From contig NZ_JAFFPZ010000005.1 of assembly GCF_016918505.1 (NCBI RefSeq), positions 1 to 64,000 of the forward strand: a DNA stretch of 64,000 nt, written 5' to 3'. The notes under the pieces were generated by a model. It saw only the letters and a list, made by a program, of their open reading frames with translations. It searched no databases and was not told where the DNA came from. The number at the start of each line of letters is the position of its first letter. Position 1 is the stretch's first letter. The position numbers were made by a program, and so were the translations under genes. Source of the DNA: Desulforhopalus vacuolatus. GTDB lineage: Bacteria > Desulfobacterota > Desulfobulbia > Desulfobulbales > Desulfocapsaceae. Shown here piece by piece: positions 56,047 to 64,000 of the stretch.

Positions 56047-56105
56047 GCGCACAGAGAATAACTATTTTGACCTGATAATGGAACTCCTTATTGAGAATGG
56101 AGTTG
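56047..56105 (-). promoter_or_regulatory. Conserved upstream block, copy 2
   Basis: Minus strand: AACTCC...GGAGTT inverted repeat, GGAGTTCCATTATCAGGTCA, then TCTCTGTG about 45 bases before the cyclase start. Same arrangement as at 6243 and 57616. Confidence 0.45.
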
Positions 56106-56127
56106 CAGATGCTGCCCCATGTCTTCG

Positions 56128-57585
56128 TTATTCCTCCACAGCCATTTCTGTCCGGTCGCGTCCCTGCTGTTTGGCTCTATACATGGCCTGGTCCGCCCGG
56201 GAGATCAGGGATTCCTTTGTTTCCATATTCCGGTACCCTGCCACGCCAAGACTGATGGTTACAGTGATTGTCCGGTCTTCAAACCGGAAGGGGGTTAACT
56301 TGATTTTTTCGCGAATCATTTCCGCTGTAACACTGGCCTGGTCAGGCGGGCATTCCTTGAGCAGCAGCAGGAATTCTTCTCCGCCCCACCGGAAAATGAC
56401 ATCGGACCGGCGTATGATCTGCTGCATGGTCTGGACAAGGGCTTTTAACACCTCATCCCCTGCCGGATGTCCATAGGTATCGTTGATTTCTTTGAAATGA
56501 TCCAGATCGAGGAGAATAACGGAAAAAAGGGGACCGCCTTTTCGTTTCCAGTCTTTCAAGGTCTCAGTAAAAATGATTTGAAAGGGCGTGCGGTTCCAGG
56601 CACCGGTCAGGGAATCCGTGATGGCCAGCTTCTCGACCTTCTTCTGGTAGGCGGTCAGGACAGTATAGGTGAGTACCAGCACAATGAGGGTAATGAATGC
56701 GCAGGCAAGGAGATTGACGGCCAGAGCCCGGTTGATTGTCTGGATGGCCACATCTTCCGGTTGTTCTACAAGAAGATACCACTTGAATTCCGGTATGAAG
56801 CGGGTGTTCAGGTGGACGGTTTTATTTTCTCGGAAGTAGGTAACGGATGTTTCAGGAGATGCGAGAATGTGTGATGCAAAGGGTTGTATGCCGGGCATGG
56901 AAAAAAGGGATTCCCGGGGGCCGGGAAGATCGGAACTGTCCAGGGTAATTGCGCCCTGCCTGTCTACAAAATAAATCGTCCGGTTGTAGCGCTGTTTATA
57001 GGTATCAATCAATTCCTGGACGGCATGGGCCTGGAGGCCCACTCCGGTGGCTCCGATGTACTTCCCCTGGTAATCGAACATTTTGTGATTGATGAAGATG
57101 GTCATGGCATCATTGTGGGCCATGTCGATATCTATGTTTATTTCATACTTTGTCTCTGCGTCGAGATTCTTCAGCCTGAAATACCAGACGTCCCGGGTTG
57201 CCTGTTCGTTGACCGTCTTGAGTATGCCCTCTGACTGGTAATATATTTTTGTTTTGTCAGATACGAAAAAGCTGGTGAACGTGCCATATTTTTTCTGGAT
57301 TTCCTTGAGATATCTGGTGATGGGCTCCGCTTTTTTTTCGCCATGCAGAACCCAGTCGCGCAGGAAGGTATCGTTGGCCATGAGGGATGCGATGAAAATG
57401 GGCCGCAGCAGATCCCGCTGGATTTCAGAATAGATGGTGTCGCTGGTAAGAGGAAGTTCGTTCTGTCTGATTTCCACCCGCAGGGCTGCCCGCGAGGTAT
57501 AATAGCTCACAAAACTGGTGAGCAGGAATCCGGTAATAAGAATAATGCTGAAGACCAGCATGACCTTTTTTTTGTTCGGGATCAT
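56128..57585 (-). CDS. Membrane diguanylate cyclase with extracytoplasmic sensor (upstream copy)
   Basis: A 485-residue near duplicate of the gene downstream, with the same membrane-Cache-membrane-GGDEF layout. The active motif is GGEEF, with RRSD as inhibitory site. Most differences lie in the sensor (for example HGEKKAEPITRY for HDEKDTDAITRY), which suggests a different or drifting ligand specificity. The start MIPNKKK is chosen by comparison with the sister gene and its ribosome binding site; the longer frame upstream is noncoding. It ends with the same GTGGAGGAATAACG tail that serves as the jetA leader in the other copy. Confidence 0.92.
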   Translation of the reverse strand: MIPNKKKVMLVFSIILITGFLLTSFVSYYTSRAALRVEIRQNELPLTSDTIYSEIQRDLLRPIFIASLMANDTFLRDWVLHGEKKAEPITRYLKEIQKKYGTFTSFFVSDKTKIYYQSEGILKTVNEQATRDVWYFRLKNLDAETKYEINIDIDMAHNDAMTIFINHKMFDYQGKYIGATGVGLQAHAVQELIDTYKQRYNRTIYFVDRQGAITLDSSDLPGPRESLFSMPGIQPFASHILASPETSVTYFRENKTVHLNTRFIPEFKWYLLVEQPEDVAIQTINRALAVNLLACAFITLIVLVLTYTVLTAYQKKVEKLAITDSLTGAWNRTPFQIIFTETLKDWKRKGGPLFSVILLDLDHFKEINDTYGHPAGDEVLKALVQTMQQIIRRSDVIFRWGGEEFLLLLKECPPDQASVTAEMIREKIKLTPFRFEDRTITVTISLGVAGYRNMETKESLISRADQAMYRAKQQGRDRTEMAVEE

Positions 57586-57615
57586 CAAATGGTTTCCTGA
57601 AAAGGGAAAAAACAA

Positions 57616-57695
57616 TGGCCTGCCACAGAGAGAAAAACTCCCGGACACCTTGTTTTGACCTGGTAATGGAACTCCTTGTTGAGAATGGAGTTGCT
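57616..57695 (-). promoter_or_regulatory. Conserved upstream block, copy 3
   Basis: Minus strand: AACTCCATTCTCAACAAGGA, TTCCATTACCAGGTCAAAAC, then CTCTCTGTGGCAGGCC. Shared with 6243 and 56047. The rest of 57586-58018 holds a decayed copy of the GACAAGGCATGCC palindrome near 57775 and no gene. Confidence 0.45.
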
Positions 57696-58018
57696 GGAGT
57701 TGCAGATGGGGTTTTATTGCTGATGAACACGCCGTGCAAATAACATACGACGATGATTTCCGCAATGTTGTGTAGAGACAATGTATGCCCTGACGGCAAT
57801 CGTAACGGGAATGGCAGGCGTTCCCGAATACGAAACAATGATAATCAGCTCAACTCCGAAATCTATACACCGCGTCAAGATAAGGCAAAAAACTCTCTGC
57901 TGCAGCTTCGTCGGAGACCTCTCCATCATCGCCATTTTCATGTTTGAGGAGTATCAGATTTAAGACTATACTGACGCAGATTCTTATCCCTTTCCCTTTT
58001 TCCGGTGGCACACATATC

Positions 58019-59173
58019 ATGCGAACTCCATTTCTCCCTTTTTCCAGGCCCACCATCTCTGAAGATGAGATAGCCGCCGTGGCCGATGTGCTGCGCTCCG
58101 GCTGGATTACTACCGGTAAAAAATCCGTAGAATTTGAAGAAAAGTTTGCCGCCCGCTGCAGGGCCGAGGCGGCCGTAGCGCTTTCTTCTGCCACCGGAGG
58201 CATGCACCTGCTGTTGAAAGCGCTGGGCATTGGACCTGGTGATGAGGTAATCACTCCGTCGATGACCTGGGTTTCAACCATCAACCTCATCAAACTGGCC
58301 GGAGCCACACCTGTTTTCGCTGATGTGGACCGCGACAGCCTGATGGTCACTGCGGAGACGGTGGAATCAAAGATTTCCGCCTGCACCCGTCTTATTATTC
58401 CGGTTCACTTTGCCGGTGCCGCCCTTGATCTCGATGCGCTGAATCTCCTTGCCCAAAAATATGGGATCGCCCTCGTTGAGGACGCCGCCCACGCCATCGG
58501 CACCGAGTATCGAGGTGAACCCGTGGGTACCTGTGGTACCTCCGTCTTCTCTTTTCATCCCATCAAAAATATCACCACCGGTGAGGGCGGTATGATCTGC
58601 AGCGATAATGTCGAACTGATCGCGCACATCCGCCGTCTGAAGTTTCATGGCCTCGGGGTGGATGCCTGGGATCGCAGTCAGCAGGGACGTTCCCCTCAGG
58701 CGGAGGTGCTGGAGCCGGGATACAAGTATAATCTCACCGACATCTGTGCCACTCTCGGCCTCGGGCAGCTTGCGAGGCTGGATGAATTTAATGCCGCCCG
58801 CACGTGCCTTGCCGAACGCTATCACGAACTGCTGGCCGGTATTGACGAACTTTCGCCCCTGCGCCGCCCAGAGGAGTTCGGCTATGCCATGCGCCATGCC
58901 TGGCATCTCTTCATCGTTCGCCTTGATACCGACCGGGCAGGCATGAGCCGTGACGACTTCATGGCTCGACTGAAAGAAAAAAATATTGGCACCGGACTGC
59001 ATTTCCGTGCCGCCCATACCCAGCGTTATTACCGGGAGAGCATGCCCGGGGTTGCCGGGACATTGCCAAATACCGAATGGAACTCCGATCGCATTCTCTC
59101 TCTGCCGCTCTTTCCGGATATGACAGAGGACGATCAGGACGATGTCCTTACCGCCATCAAAGAGGTGCTGAAG
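58019..59173 (+). CDS. arnB: UDP-4-amino-4-deoxy-L-arabinose aminotransferase
   Basis: The PLP enzyme (385 residues including the last codons to 59176) is very close to E. coli ArnB along its whole length: [45 protein letters not shown], the PLP lysine in [14 protein letters not shown], and [20 protein letters not shown]. It converts the 4-keto sugar nucleotide to UDP-L-Ara4N for lipid A modification and resistance to cationic peptides. The listed end stops short of the stop (TGA at 59174-59176), which overlaps the GTG start of arnC. ArnA, D, T, E and F are not in the window. Confidence 0.92.
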
Positions 59174-60165
59174 TGAGGCTCTCCGTTATTATTCCAGTTT
59201 TTAATGAGGAGGAGAACCTGCCGGAGCTGCTCCGGCGGACCCTTGCTGCCTGCCGGGGAATTGCTTGCCCTTTCGAGCTGATCCTTGTGGATGACGGCAG
59301 CCGTGATCGCTCCCCGCAATTGCTGGAGAGTGCGGCGGCAGCCGAGGCGGAGGTTGTGGCGGTACTGCTCAACCGCAACTACGGCCAGCACGCCGCAGTC
59401 ATTGCCGGTATGGCACAAAGTGTGGGCGGGATCGTTATAACTCTCGACGCTGACCTGCAGAACCCGCCGGAAGAGATTCCCCGTCTGTTCGCGGAGATGG
59501 CTGGCGGGGTGGATGTGGTCGGCACCGTGCGCCAGCACCGGCAGGACAGTCTCTTCCGCCGCCTTGCCTCCGCCTTCGTCAACCGCATGGTGCAGAAGAG
59601 CACCGGGGTGATGATGCATGATTACGGCTGTATGCTGCGTGCCTACCGCAGGCCCATCGTTGATGCGATCCTGCAGTGCCGCGAGCGTTCCACCTTTATT
59701 CCCATCCTCGCCAACAGCTTTGCCGCCACCACCCGTGAAATTGAGGTAGCCCACCACAGTCGTGAGCACGGCGACTCCAAATACAGTGTCCTCAAGCTGG
59801 TTGCCCTGCAGTTTGATCTGCTCACCTCAATGTCCACCTTTCCCCTGCGGATGCTTTCTTTGCTCGGTATGGTCATCTCCGTGCTTGGTATCGGCTTTGG
59901 TACCCTGCTTGGTATTCTCCGTCTCTGCTACGGGCCGGAGTGGGCGGAGGGCGGTATCTTTACTCTCTTTGCCGTACTCTTTGTCTTTATCGGCTTTCAG
60001 TTCATGGGCATGGGACTGCTCGGGGAGTATCTCGGCAGGGTGTATCATGATGTGCGTGGACGGCCGAGGTATTTTGTGGAAAAGACGCTGGGGGGAAAGG
60101 GAGAAAGGAAAAGGGAGAAAGGAGACGGGAGACGGGAGACGGGAAAAAGCAAAAGATTTCCGTAG
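59173..60165 (+). CDS. arnC: Undecaprenyl-phosphate Ara4FN transferase
   Basis: The 330-residue GT2 glycosyltransferase has a GT-A domain ([39 protein letters not shown]) and two C-terminal membrane segments (about 235-300), as in ArnC. It loads formylated aminoarabinose on undecaprenyl phosphate. The GTG start overlaps the arnB stop (GTGA). The last twenty-odd residues ([18 protein letters not shown]) are encoded by a polypurine dispersed repeat, so the natural C-terminus has been replaced or extended. The rest of the arn operon is missing downstream. Confidence 0.9.
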   Translation: MRLSVIIPVFNEEENLPELLRRTLAACRGIACPFELILVDDGSRDRSPQLLESAAAAEAEVVAVLLNRNYGQHAAVIAGMAQSVGGIVITLDADLQNPPEEIPRLFAEMAGGVDVVGTVRQHRQDSLFRRLASAFVNRMVQKSTGVMMHDYGCMLRAYRRPIVDAILQCRERSTFIPILANSFAATTREIEVAHHSREHGDSKYSVLKLVALQFDLLTSMSTFPLRMLSLLGMVISVLGIGFGTLLGILRLCYGPEWAEGGIFTLFAVLFVFIGFQFMGMGLLGEYLGRVYHDVRGRPRYFVEKTLGGKGERKREKGDGRRETGKSKRFP

Positions 60166-60308
60166 AGACGATCAAAAATCGGCACAACAGTGATTCCAGC
60201 AATGGTGTTGTAGAGACAAGGCATGCCTTGTCTACACTGTGACGATAAACATAACGATAACGGTGGAATGATTTGTAACGCATGGAATAAACTGGTAGCA
60301 ATTCTCTG
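60090..60308 (+). repeat. Polypurine repeat joined to palindrome-containing repeat
   Basis: 60090-60165 is the purine tract read as the end of arnC. 60168-60308 is the repeat shared with 32265-32407, with the palindrome GACAAGGCATGCCTTGTC at 60215. Confidence 0.75.
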
Positions 60309-60330
60309 TTTAATTCTAATCCATTTTCCG

Positions 60331-60915
60331 TTAAATTTTCCAGAATGTCTTTGATTGTATACCATCTGAGTCAACAAAATAAATATAAATGACGTCTGTG
60401 TCTTTTGCACCATACCAGATAACTATAGAACCTTTTAGATCGTCTAAACCTGATTCTTGTGTACCGGGTGTGTATTTAACGTCAATATCGTCAGTAATAT
60501 ATAGAGCTTGTTGTTCAAACAACTCTCCTATATTAATTACAGAAGGCCAGTTAACAACCCCACTTTTTTTGCTTATTGTGTTGATCATACTTATATTGTT
60601 GGAGTTGTCATCAAGACCGGCACCATTTTCTTCTTCCCAGATATCTTCAATTTCTGTTGATAGAACTTCTTCTGTTGAATCGCTGTTTTCATAGGTATAT
60701 ATTTGATAGTCACTCAAGTTATTGAGGGCTATGTAGCCAACAATCCATGTGCCTATGTTCGCAACTCCAGCTTCCAGTGCTTTTGTCCTGGCTATTTTGA
60801 TGTAGTTTAGATAGACAGGTACGGCAATAGTCGCCAGTATACCAATTATAGTTACGACGATCATTAGTTCAACGAGAGTGAATCCATTATTGTTAAGGTG
60901 TTTTTTAGAAGACAT
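60331..60915 (-). CDS. Type IV pilin / pseudopilin
   Basis: The 194-residue protein begins with a short basic leader and the prepilin peptidase site G-FTLVELMIVVTIIGILATIA, with glutamate at position 5 of the mature chain, followed by an acidic globular domain rich in D, S and N. It is an extracellular or periplasmic fibre subunit assembled by the type IV pilus or type II secretion machinery. It is isolated from other pil genes and has AT-rich codons. The long variable C-terminal domain suggests a minor pilin. Confidence 0.87.
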   Translation of the reverse strand: MSSKKHLNNNGFTLVELMIVVTIIGILATIAVPVYLNYIKIARTKALEAGVANIGTWIVGYIALNNLSDYQIYTYENSDSTEEVLSTEIEDIWEEENGAGLDDNSNNISMINTISKKSGVVNWPSVINIGELFEQQALYITDDIDVKYTPGTQESGLDDLKGSIVIWYGAKDTDVIYIYFVDSDGIQSKTFWKI

Positions 60916-61544
60916 AAATTGTTATTTTTGATTTTGTTTACAGGTGGTTGTGATCGAAAAAATGGTCAGAACTCTTTATTAAATTTTCGGGGTCGTCCAT
61001 GTGTCTTATTTGAGATACGGATACCCGGTCTCTGAGATATTTCCGCAAAATCAGTCACTGCCAGTCAACGGCCCTCTCTGGAGTGGCTCTCTGATCCACT
61101 TGATCGCCGCTTCAGAAATTGCGTCGCAAACATACTCTATAAAGCTGTCCAATTGTTCCCTTTTTTCCCAAAAAAGGCAAGGATGATGTATCGAAATCCA
61201 CACTTTTCTCATAGCGTCTTTTCGCCTTGCCACTTGCAGGGATACTCGAATGGGAGTATGTGCTCTCCCTGCCGAGGCGTTTGGACAGAGTTTTTCATCT
61301 TGGCGTAATGGGGCTGAGAGATGTATAAACAGAAAGGGGAAATAAACGGCCTTCGCTTAAACTACAGTTTTGCAATGATCTCGGGGAACTACGGAGATGC
61401 GGAGCGTGTGACATGGAAATTGAAGAGCGGAAGGCCGAGTCCCCCCTGAATGTTCGAGGAGAGGAGCTGGCACTTACAGGCCAATGCCAGGGAAGGACAG
61501 CTATATTGAAAAAAATAAGGTTTGCCAAAAAAGAGGACTTTAGT
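60916..61544. other. Intergenic region with no confident gene
   Basis: A 60-codon minus-strand frame at 61051-61233 (contains FIEYVCDAISEAAIKWIREP) looks protein-like but starts with GTG without a ribosome binding site, so it is only a possible gene remnant. Nothing else is recognised; the promoter of the Sel1 gene should lie at the right end. Confidence 0.35.
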
Positions 61545-62264
61545 ATGAGTAGAATCTGTTCAACCACTTGTTACGTACTTCTAGCTATTCTTGTTCTGAC
61601 TGCAGTGCCTGACATGGCAAATGCAGGGTTATTTGAAGAGGCCGTAGCAGCTTGTGATAAAGACGAATATTCAACTGCTTATAATATTTTTAATAAATTG
61701 GCTGAACAAGGAAATTCTGAAGCTCAAAATTGCCTGGGGATTATGTACTTTAATGGACAAGGTGTTACTCAAAACTATAGAGAAGCCTTCAAATGGTATA
61801 AAAAAGCAGCTGAACAAGGAGTTCCAGACGCTCAATACAATATAGGACTTATGTATCTTAAAGGGCAAGGCGTTACTCAGAACTATGTACAGGCCTTTAA
61901 ATGGTGTAAAAAAGTGGCTGAACAAGGATATTCTGACGCTCAATACGATATAGGAGTGATGTACAGTAAAGGGCAAGGTACTACTCAGAACTATACGCAG
62001 GCCCTCAAATGGTATAAAAAAGCGGCTGAAAAAGGATATTCTGACGCTCAAAATAATCTGGGACTTATGTATGAATTTGGGAAAGGTGTTTTACAAAACT
62101 ATATTCAGGCATATATATGGTATAACGTGTGTGCTGAAAGCGGATATCCTGTTGCAATAAAAAATCGAGATAGAGTTACATCTAAAATGACTTCGGAGCA
62201 GATTGCACAGGCTCAAAAAATGACAAGGGAGTGGATAGCACGATATTATTCAGCAGTAAAATAA
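61545..62264 (+). CDS. Sel1-repeat protein, exported
   Basis: The 239-residue protein has a signal peptide (hydrophobic core LLAILVLTAV, cleavage near MANAG) and five Sel1-like repeats of about 36 residues, each with A-x-x-x-LG/IG-x-MY-x-x-GQG-x-TQNY and A-x-KWYKKAAE-x-G. Such solenoids mediate protein contacts in the periplasm. The near-identical repeats suggest recent internal duplication. The ATG (AAGAGGAC box) is chosen because the signal peptide starts there. Confidence 0.87.
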   Translation: MSRICSTTCYVLLAILVLTAVPDMANAGLFEEAVAACDKDEYSTAYNIFNKLAEQGNSEAQNCLGIMYFNGQGVTQNYREAFKWYKKAAEQGVPDAQYNIGLMYLKGQGVTQNYVQAFKWCKKVAEQGYSDAQYDIGVMYSKGQGTTQNYTQALKWYKKAAEKGYSDAQNNLGLMYEFGKGVLQNYIQAYIWYNVCAESGYPVAIKNRDRVTSKMTSEQIAQAQKMTREWIARYYSAVK

Positions 62265-62392
62265 ATTTCATCAGGTCTTTTTGAAACCATTGGTCGATTT
62301 GCGCAGGAAAAGCTTGTGGGAGAACACGGACAAGGCCCGGCCTTCTTTCCTTCCACGATGGCGACGACCTCAATATACTCACTCTCACTCAT
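62246..62392 (-). pseudogene. DUF4276-like gene, truncated
   Basis: A 48-codon frame overlaps the end of the ATPase gene by eight bases, in the position of a DUF4276 (Toprim-like) partner. The start MSESEYIEVVAIVEGK fits that family, but the frame then appears shifted and deleted, and ends early. Only a fragment of the usual 200-residue protein remains. Confidence 0.5.
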
Positions 62393-63518
62393 AAACCGGA
62401 CCTCCCGCAATCACGTTCTTGGTCCAGAGTTCGCCGATGGAGTAGTTTTCCAGCCATACCGAAAAATCCTTTTCCTTCAGTCGCTGGAATGTTGACGCGC
62501 CATCTTTACGATACACAATAATAATGTCCTCAAGAGTAAATTGGTCGATAAGCGCGGGCGATTGCGTTGCCACAATGACCTGAGTTCCTGTTGCCGCAGA
62601 ATGAATCAATTCAGCGAGAATCACTATTGCTGCCGGATGCAGACCCAGTTCCGGTTCATCGATGATGATTGTGGAAGGAGGATTCGGTTGCAACAGGGCT
62701 GTGGCGAGGCAGATAAAACGAATGGTAGCGTCCGAAAGATGATAGGGCTGCATTGGAAAGTCCGATCCTTTCTGACTCCAGCTTAGCCGGACTTTTTCCG
62801 CCTCACCACGTTTCTGTACATCCAGCCGGAAGTCATCAAAGAACGGTGTTACCAAACGGATTGCATCAACAATTTTTTGATAACATCCAGAAAAGGATTC
62901 ATCCTCTTTGAGATGCAATAGAAATGGCGCGATATTCGCTGCATCGCCTCTCAGCTTATGGTAATCTTCCACGATTTCCGAACGACGCATGGGCGAGGAC
63001 GAACTGGTATCATGAAAGTGGTACACCATCCAATTTGAGATGGATTCATAAACGAAATGTCCGACACCATTCCCTTGCCCATCCCACGATTTCTCATTCC
63101 GTTCATCATATAAACGGCTTTCCTCGGATGGGCTTCCATAAGAGCGCCAATTTGTAGTTACGTATTTACGTTCTTCGCTAATCAGAAATTTTTCATCTAC
63201 CGTTGGAGTAAGTTCAAAACCGTACGAATTTGAGCCAGCTGTATTATCACTGTGCGAGGCAAACTCAAACTTCATAGTTATTTTTGGAGTTACTTTTGGC
63301 CCATTGAAAAGAAAATTGTCTGCACCGCCGCGCTCAAGTATATATTTGGTAAAGTTTTTCTGCGTCATCGCCATCAACATACGGAATATCTGCACAAAAT
63401 TACTTTTCCCCGCCCCGTTTGCACCGATAATGACATTGAGGTCTCCCAACCTGAACTCATTGAGGTCCTGAATGGATTTAAATCCCTTTACGGTCAATAC
63501 ATCCAAAGCACCTTTCAT
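62385..63518 (-). CDS. RecF-like AAA-type ATPase (AAA_15/AAA_21)
   Basis: The 377-residue ATPase has the Walker A IGANGAGKSNFVQIF near residues 33-47, a long insert, the signature region YHLSDATIRFICLATALL, Walker B IIIDEPELGLHP, and the following IVATQSPALIDQF. Such ATPases are often paired with DUF4276 or similar nuclease-like genes and are suspected antiviral pairs. The partner here is truncated, so the system is probably inactive. Confidence 0.88.
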   Translation of the reverse strand: MKGALDVLTVKGFKSIQDLNEFRLGDLNVIIGANGAGKSNFVQIFRMLMAMTQKNFTKYILERGGADNFLFNGPKVTPKITMKFEFASHSDNTAGSNSYGFELTPTVDEKFLISEERKYVTTNWRSYGSPSEESRLYDERNEKSWDGQGNGVGHFVYESISNWMVYHFHDTSSSSPMRRSEIVEDYHKLRGDAANIAPFLLHLKEDESFSGCYQKIVDAIRLVTPFFDDFRLDVQKRGEAEKVRLSWSQKGSDFPMQPYHLSDATIRFICLATALLQPNPPSTIIIDEPELGLHPAAIVILAELIHSAATGTQVIVATQSPALIDQFTLEDIIIVYRKDGASTFQRLKEKDFSVWLENYSIGELWTKNVIAGGPVYE

Positions 63519-63580
63519 GATATTTTCTCCAATGGAAAATTGTCAGTTGATAATTGATAATTTTTTTTCATTATTCATTT

Positions 63581-63667
63581 TTAATTTTCCTGTTTACATT
63601 GTTGACGGCTGGTTTTAATAATGCTGGTCAGGAGTTTACACAGCTCAACAATTTCTGGATGAATGGA
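63581..63667 (-). pseudogene. Possible four-helix-bundle protein, 3' fragment
   Basis: A short frame IHPEIVELCKLLTSIIKTSR ending QEN-stop resembles the last helix of the S23/four-helix bundle family. It is followed by an AT-rich direct repeat (AATTATCAATTATCAACTGA region) and then the ATPase gene. It is cut on its 5' side near an IS30 tail. Homology is suggested only by eye. Confidence 0.3.
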
Positions 63668-63672
63668 TTGCT

Positions 63673-63700
63673 GAATTCAAGTAATAAGTGCAACACGTTT
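63673..63700 (-). mobile_element. IS30-family tail fragment
   Basis: Encodes KRVALIT and a stop exactly as in the remnant at 43687, with the same end sequence GAATTCAAGTAATAAGTGCA on the plus strand. Confidence 0.55.
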
Positions 63701-63879
63701 TTTCAAATGATCTGATTTTGATCAACCTTTAGTACCCGCCGACAGCAGCATTCGCTTAAATCAACCTCTCTGGCTCGAATTTCGCCTTCTACGCGTAACC
63801 CCTCTTCCTGCAGCAGATGATGGCTCCCGATAAAGTAAAACGGCTTCCTGCCCTCGATAATTAACCCACATTTGCCATT

Positions 63880-63990
63880 TTATTGAGGGTCGCCTGTTTT
63901 GTTGTCTTTCTGCCGGGGTTGATTCGGATCTTCATCTATCAGATCAAGAGGAATTTCCTGGGCAGGGGAGGGTGCTGAAGAAGAGGCCAT
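63880..63990 (-). pseudogene. ParB-like N-terminal fragment
   Basis: A 36-codon frame starts MASSSAPSPAQEIPLDLIDE and continues DPNQPRQ, the typical start of ParB/RepB nuclease-like domains, then stops early. 63701-63879 shows nothing recognisable. It could be a decayed partition or mobile-element gene. Confidence 0.45.
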
Positions 63991-64000
63991 TATGGGTACC

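Noticed and set aside
47931-57585. Chromosomal MukBEF condensin
   Set aside because: Gene order, sizes and the Toprim-like fourth gene (JetD) identify type I Wadjet instead.
56047-57695. c-di-GMP riboswitch (GEMM) upstream of the cyclases
   Set aside because: The shared leader lacks the GEMM core sequences and tetraloop receptor pattern.

Overview
The window looks like the chromosome of an anaerobic, probably sulfate-reducing, Desulfobulbus-like member of the Desulfobacterota. This is inferred from a Desulfovibrio-type molybdenum aldehyde oxidoreductase, GlcD/GlcF-type dehydrogenase genes, several diguanylate cyclases and general protein style. No rRNA or tRNA gene was seen, so the taxonomy is inference only.

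Layout. 1-3180: remains of a CRISPR-Cas adaptation module (cas1 broken by a 141-bp MITE, two tandem cas2 genes, two short arrays behind a duplicated leader). 3.7-6.2 kb: a NERD-domain membrane protein, a 171-bp tandem repeat and a TauE/SafE transporter. 6.8-13.2 kb: four nearly identical periplasmic ligand-binding proteins in a row, followed by a membrane diguanylate cyclase; relics of the cyclase gene lie between the binding-protein genes. 13.7-19 kb: an envelope-lipid cluster (acyltransferase, flippase-like protein, metallophosphoesterase-glycosyltransferase fusion) and a cation diffusion facilitator. 19.8-31.5 kb: an amine catabolism region (4-aminobutyrate aminotransferase, aldehyde oxidoreductase, Lrp-type regulator, two almost identical NhaC-family carriers, putrescine aminotransferase, RidA). 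Together these could take putrescine via 4-aminobutyraldehyde and GABA to succinate. 31.6-39.6 kb: an IS200-type transposase, glcDF, a double CDP-alcohol phosphatidyltransferase, a TerB/DUF533 protein, an AhpD-like protein and an FKBP. 39.9-44.5 kb: a mobile-looking block (type II restriction-modification pair, secreted peptidase-like hydrolase, truncated nucleoside deoxyribosyltransferase, IS30 remnant, integron-type integrase relic). 44.6-47.8 kb: a CitE-like lyase and an ArsR/permease/thioredoxin-like operon. 47.9-57.6 kb: a complete type I Wadjet system (jetABCD) directly downstream of two tandem-duplicated diguanylate cyclases. 58-60.2 kb: arnB and arnC (lipid A aminoarabinose). 60.3-64 kb: a type IV pilin, a Sel1-repeat protein, a RecF-like ATPase with a truncated DUF4276 partner, and a ParB fragment.

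Intergenic DNA is unusually rich in dispersed repeats: (i) a MITE with 17-bp inverted ends and 4-bp target duplications, (ii) a polypurine GGGAGACAGGAGA-type element with about ten copies, one of which has become the C-terminus of ArnC, (iii) a palindrome GACAAGGCATGCCTTGTC, (iv) IS30 tail fragments. The most interesting points are the cas1-disrupting MITE, the receptor-array/cyclase locus with gene relics and poly-G tracts, the cyclase-Wadjet gene coupling, and the decayed integron.
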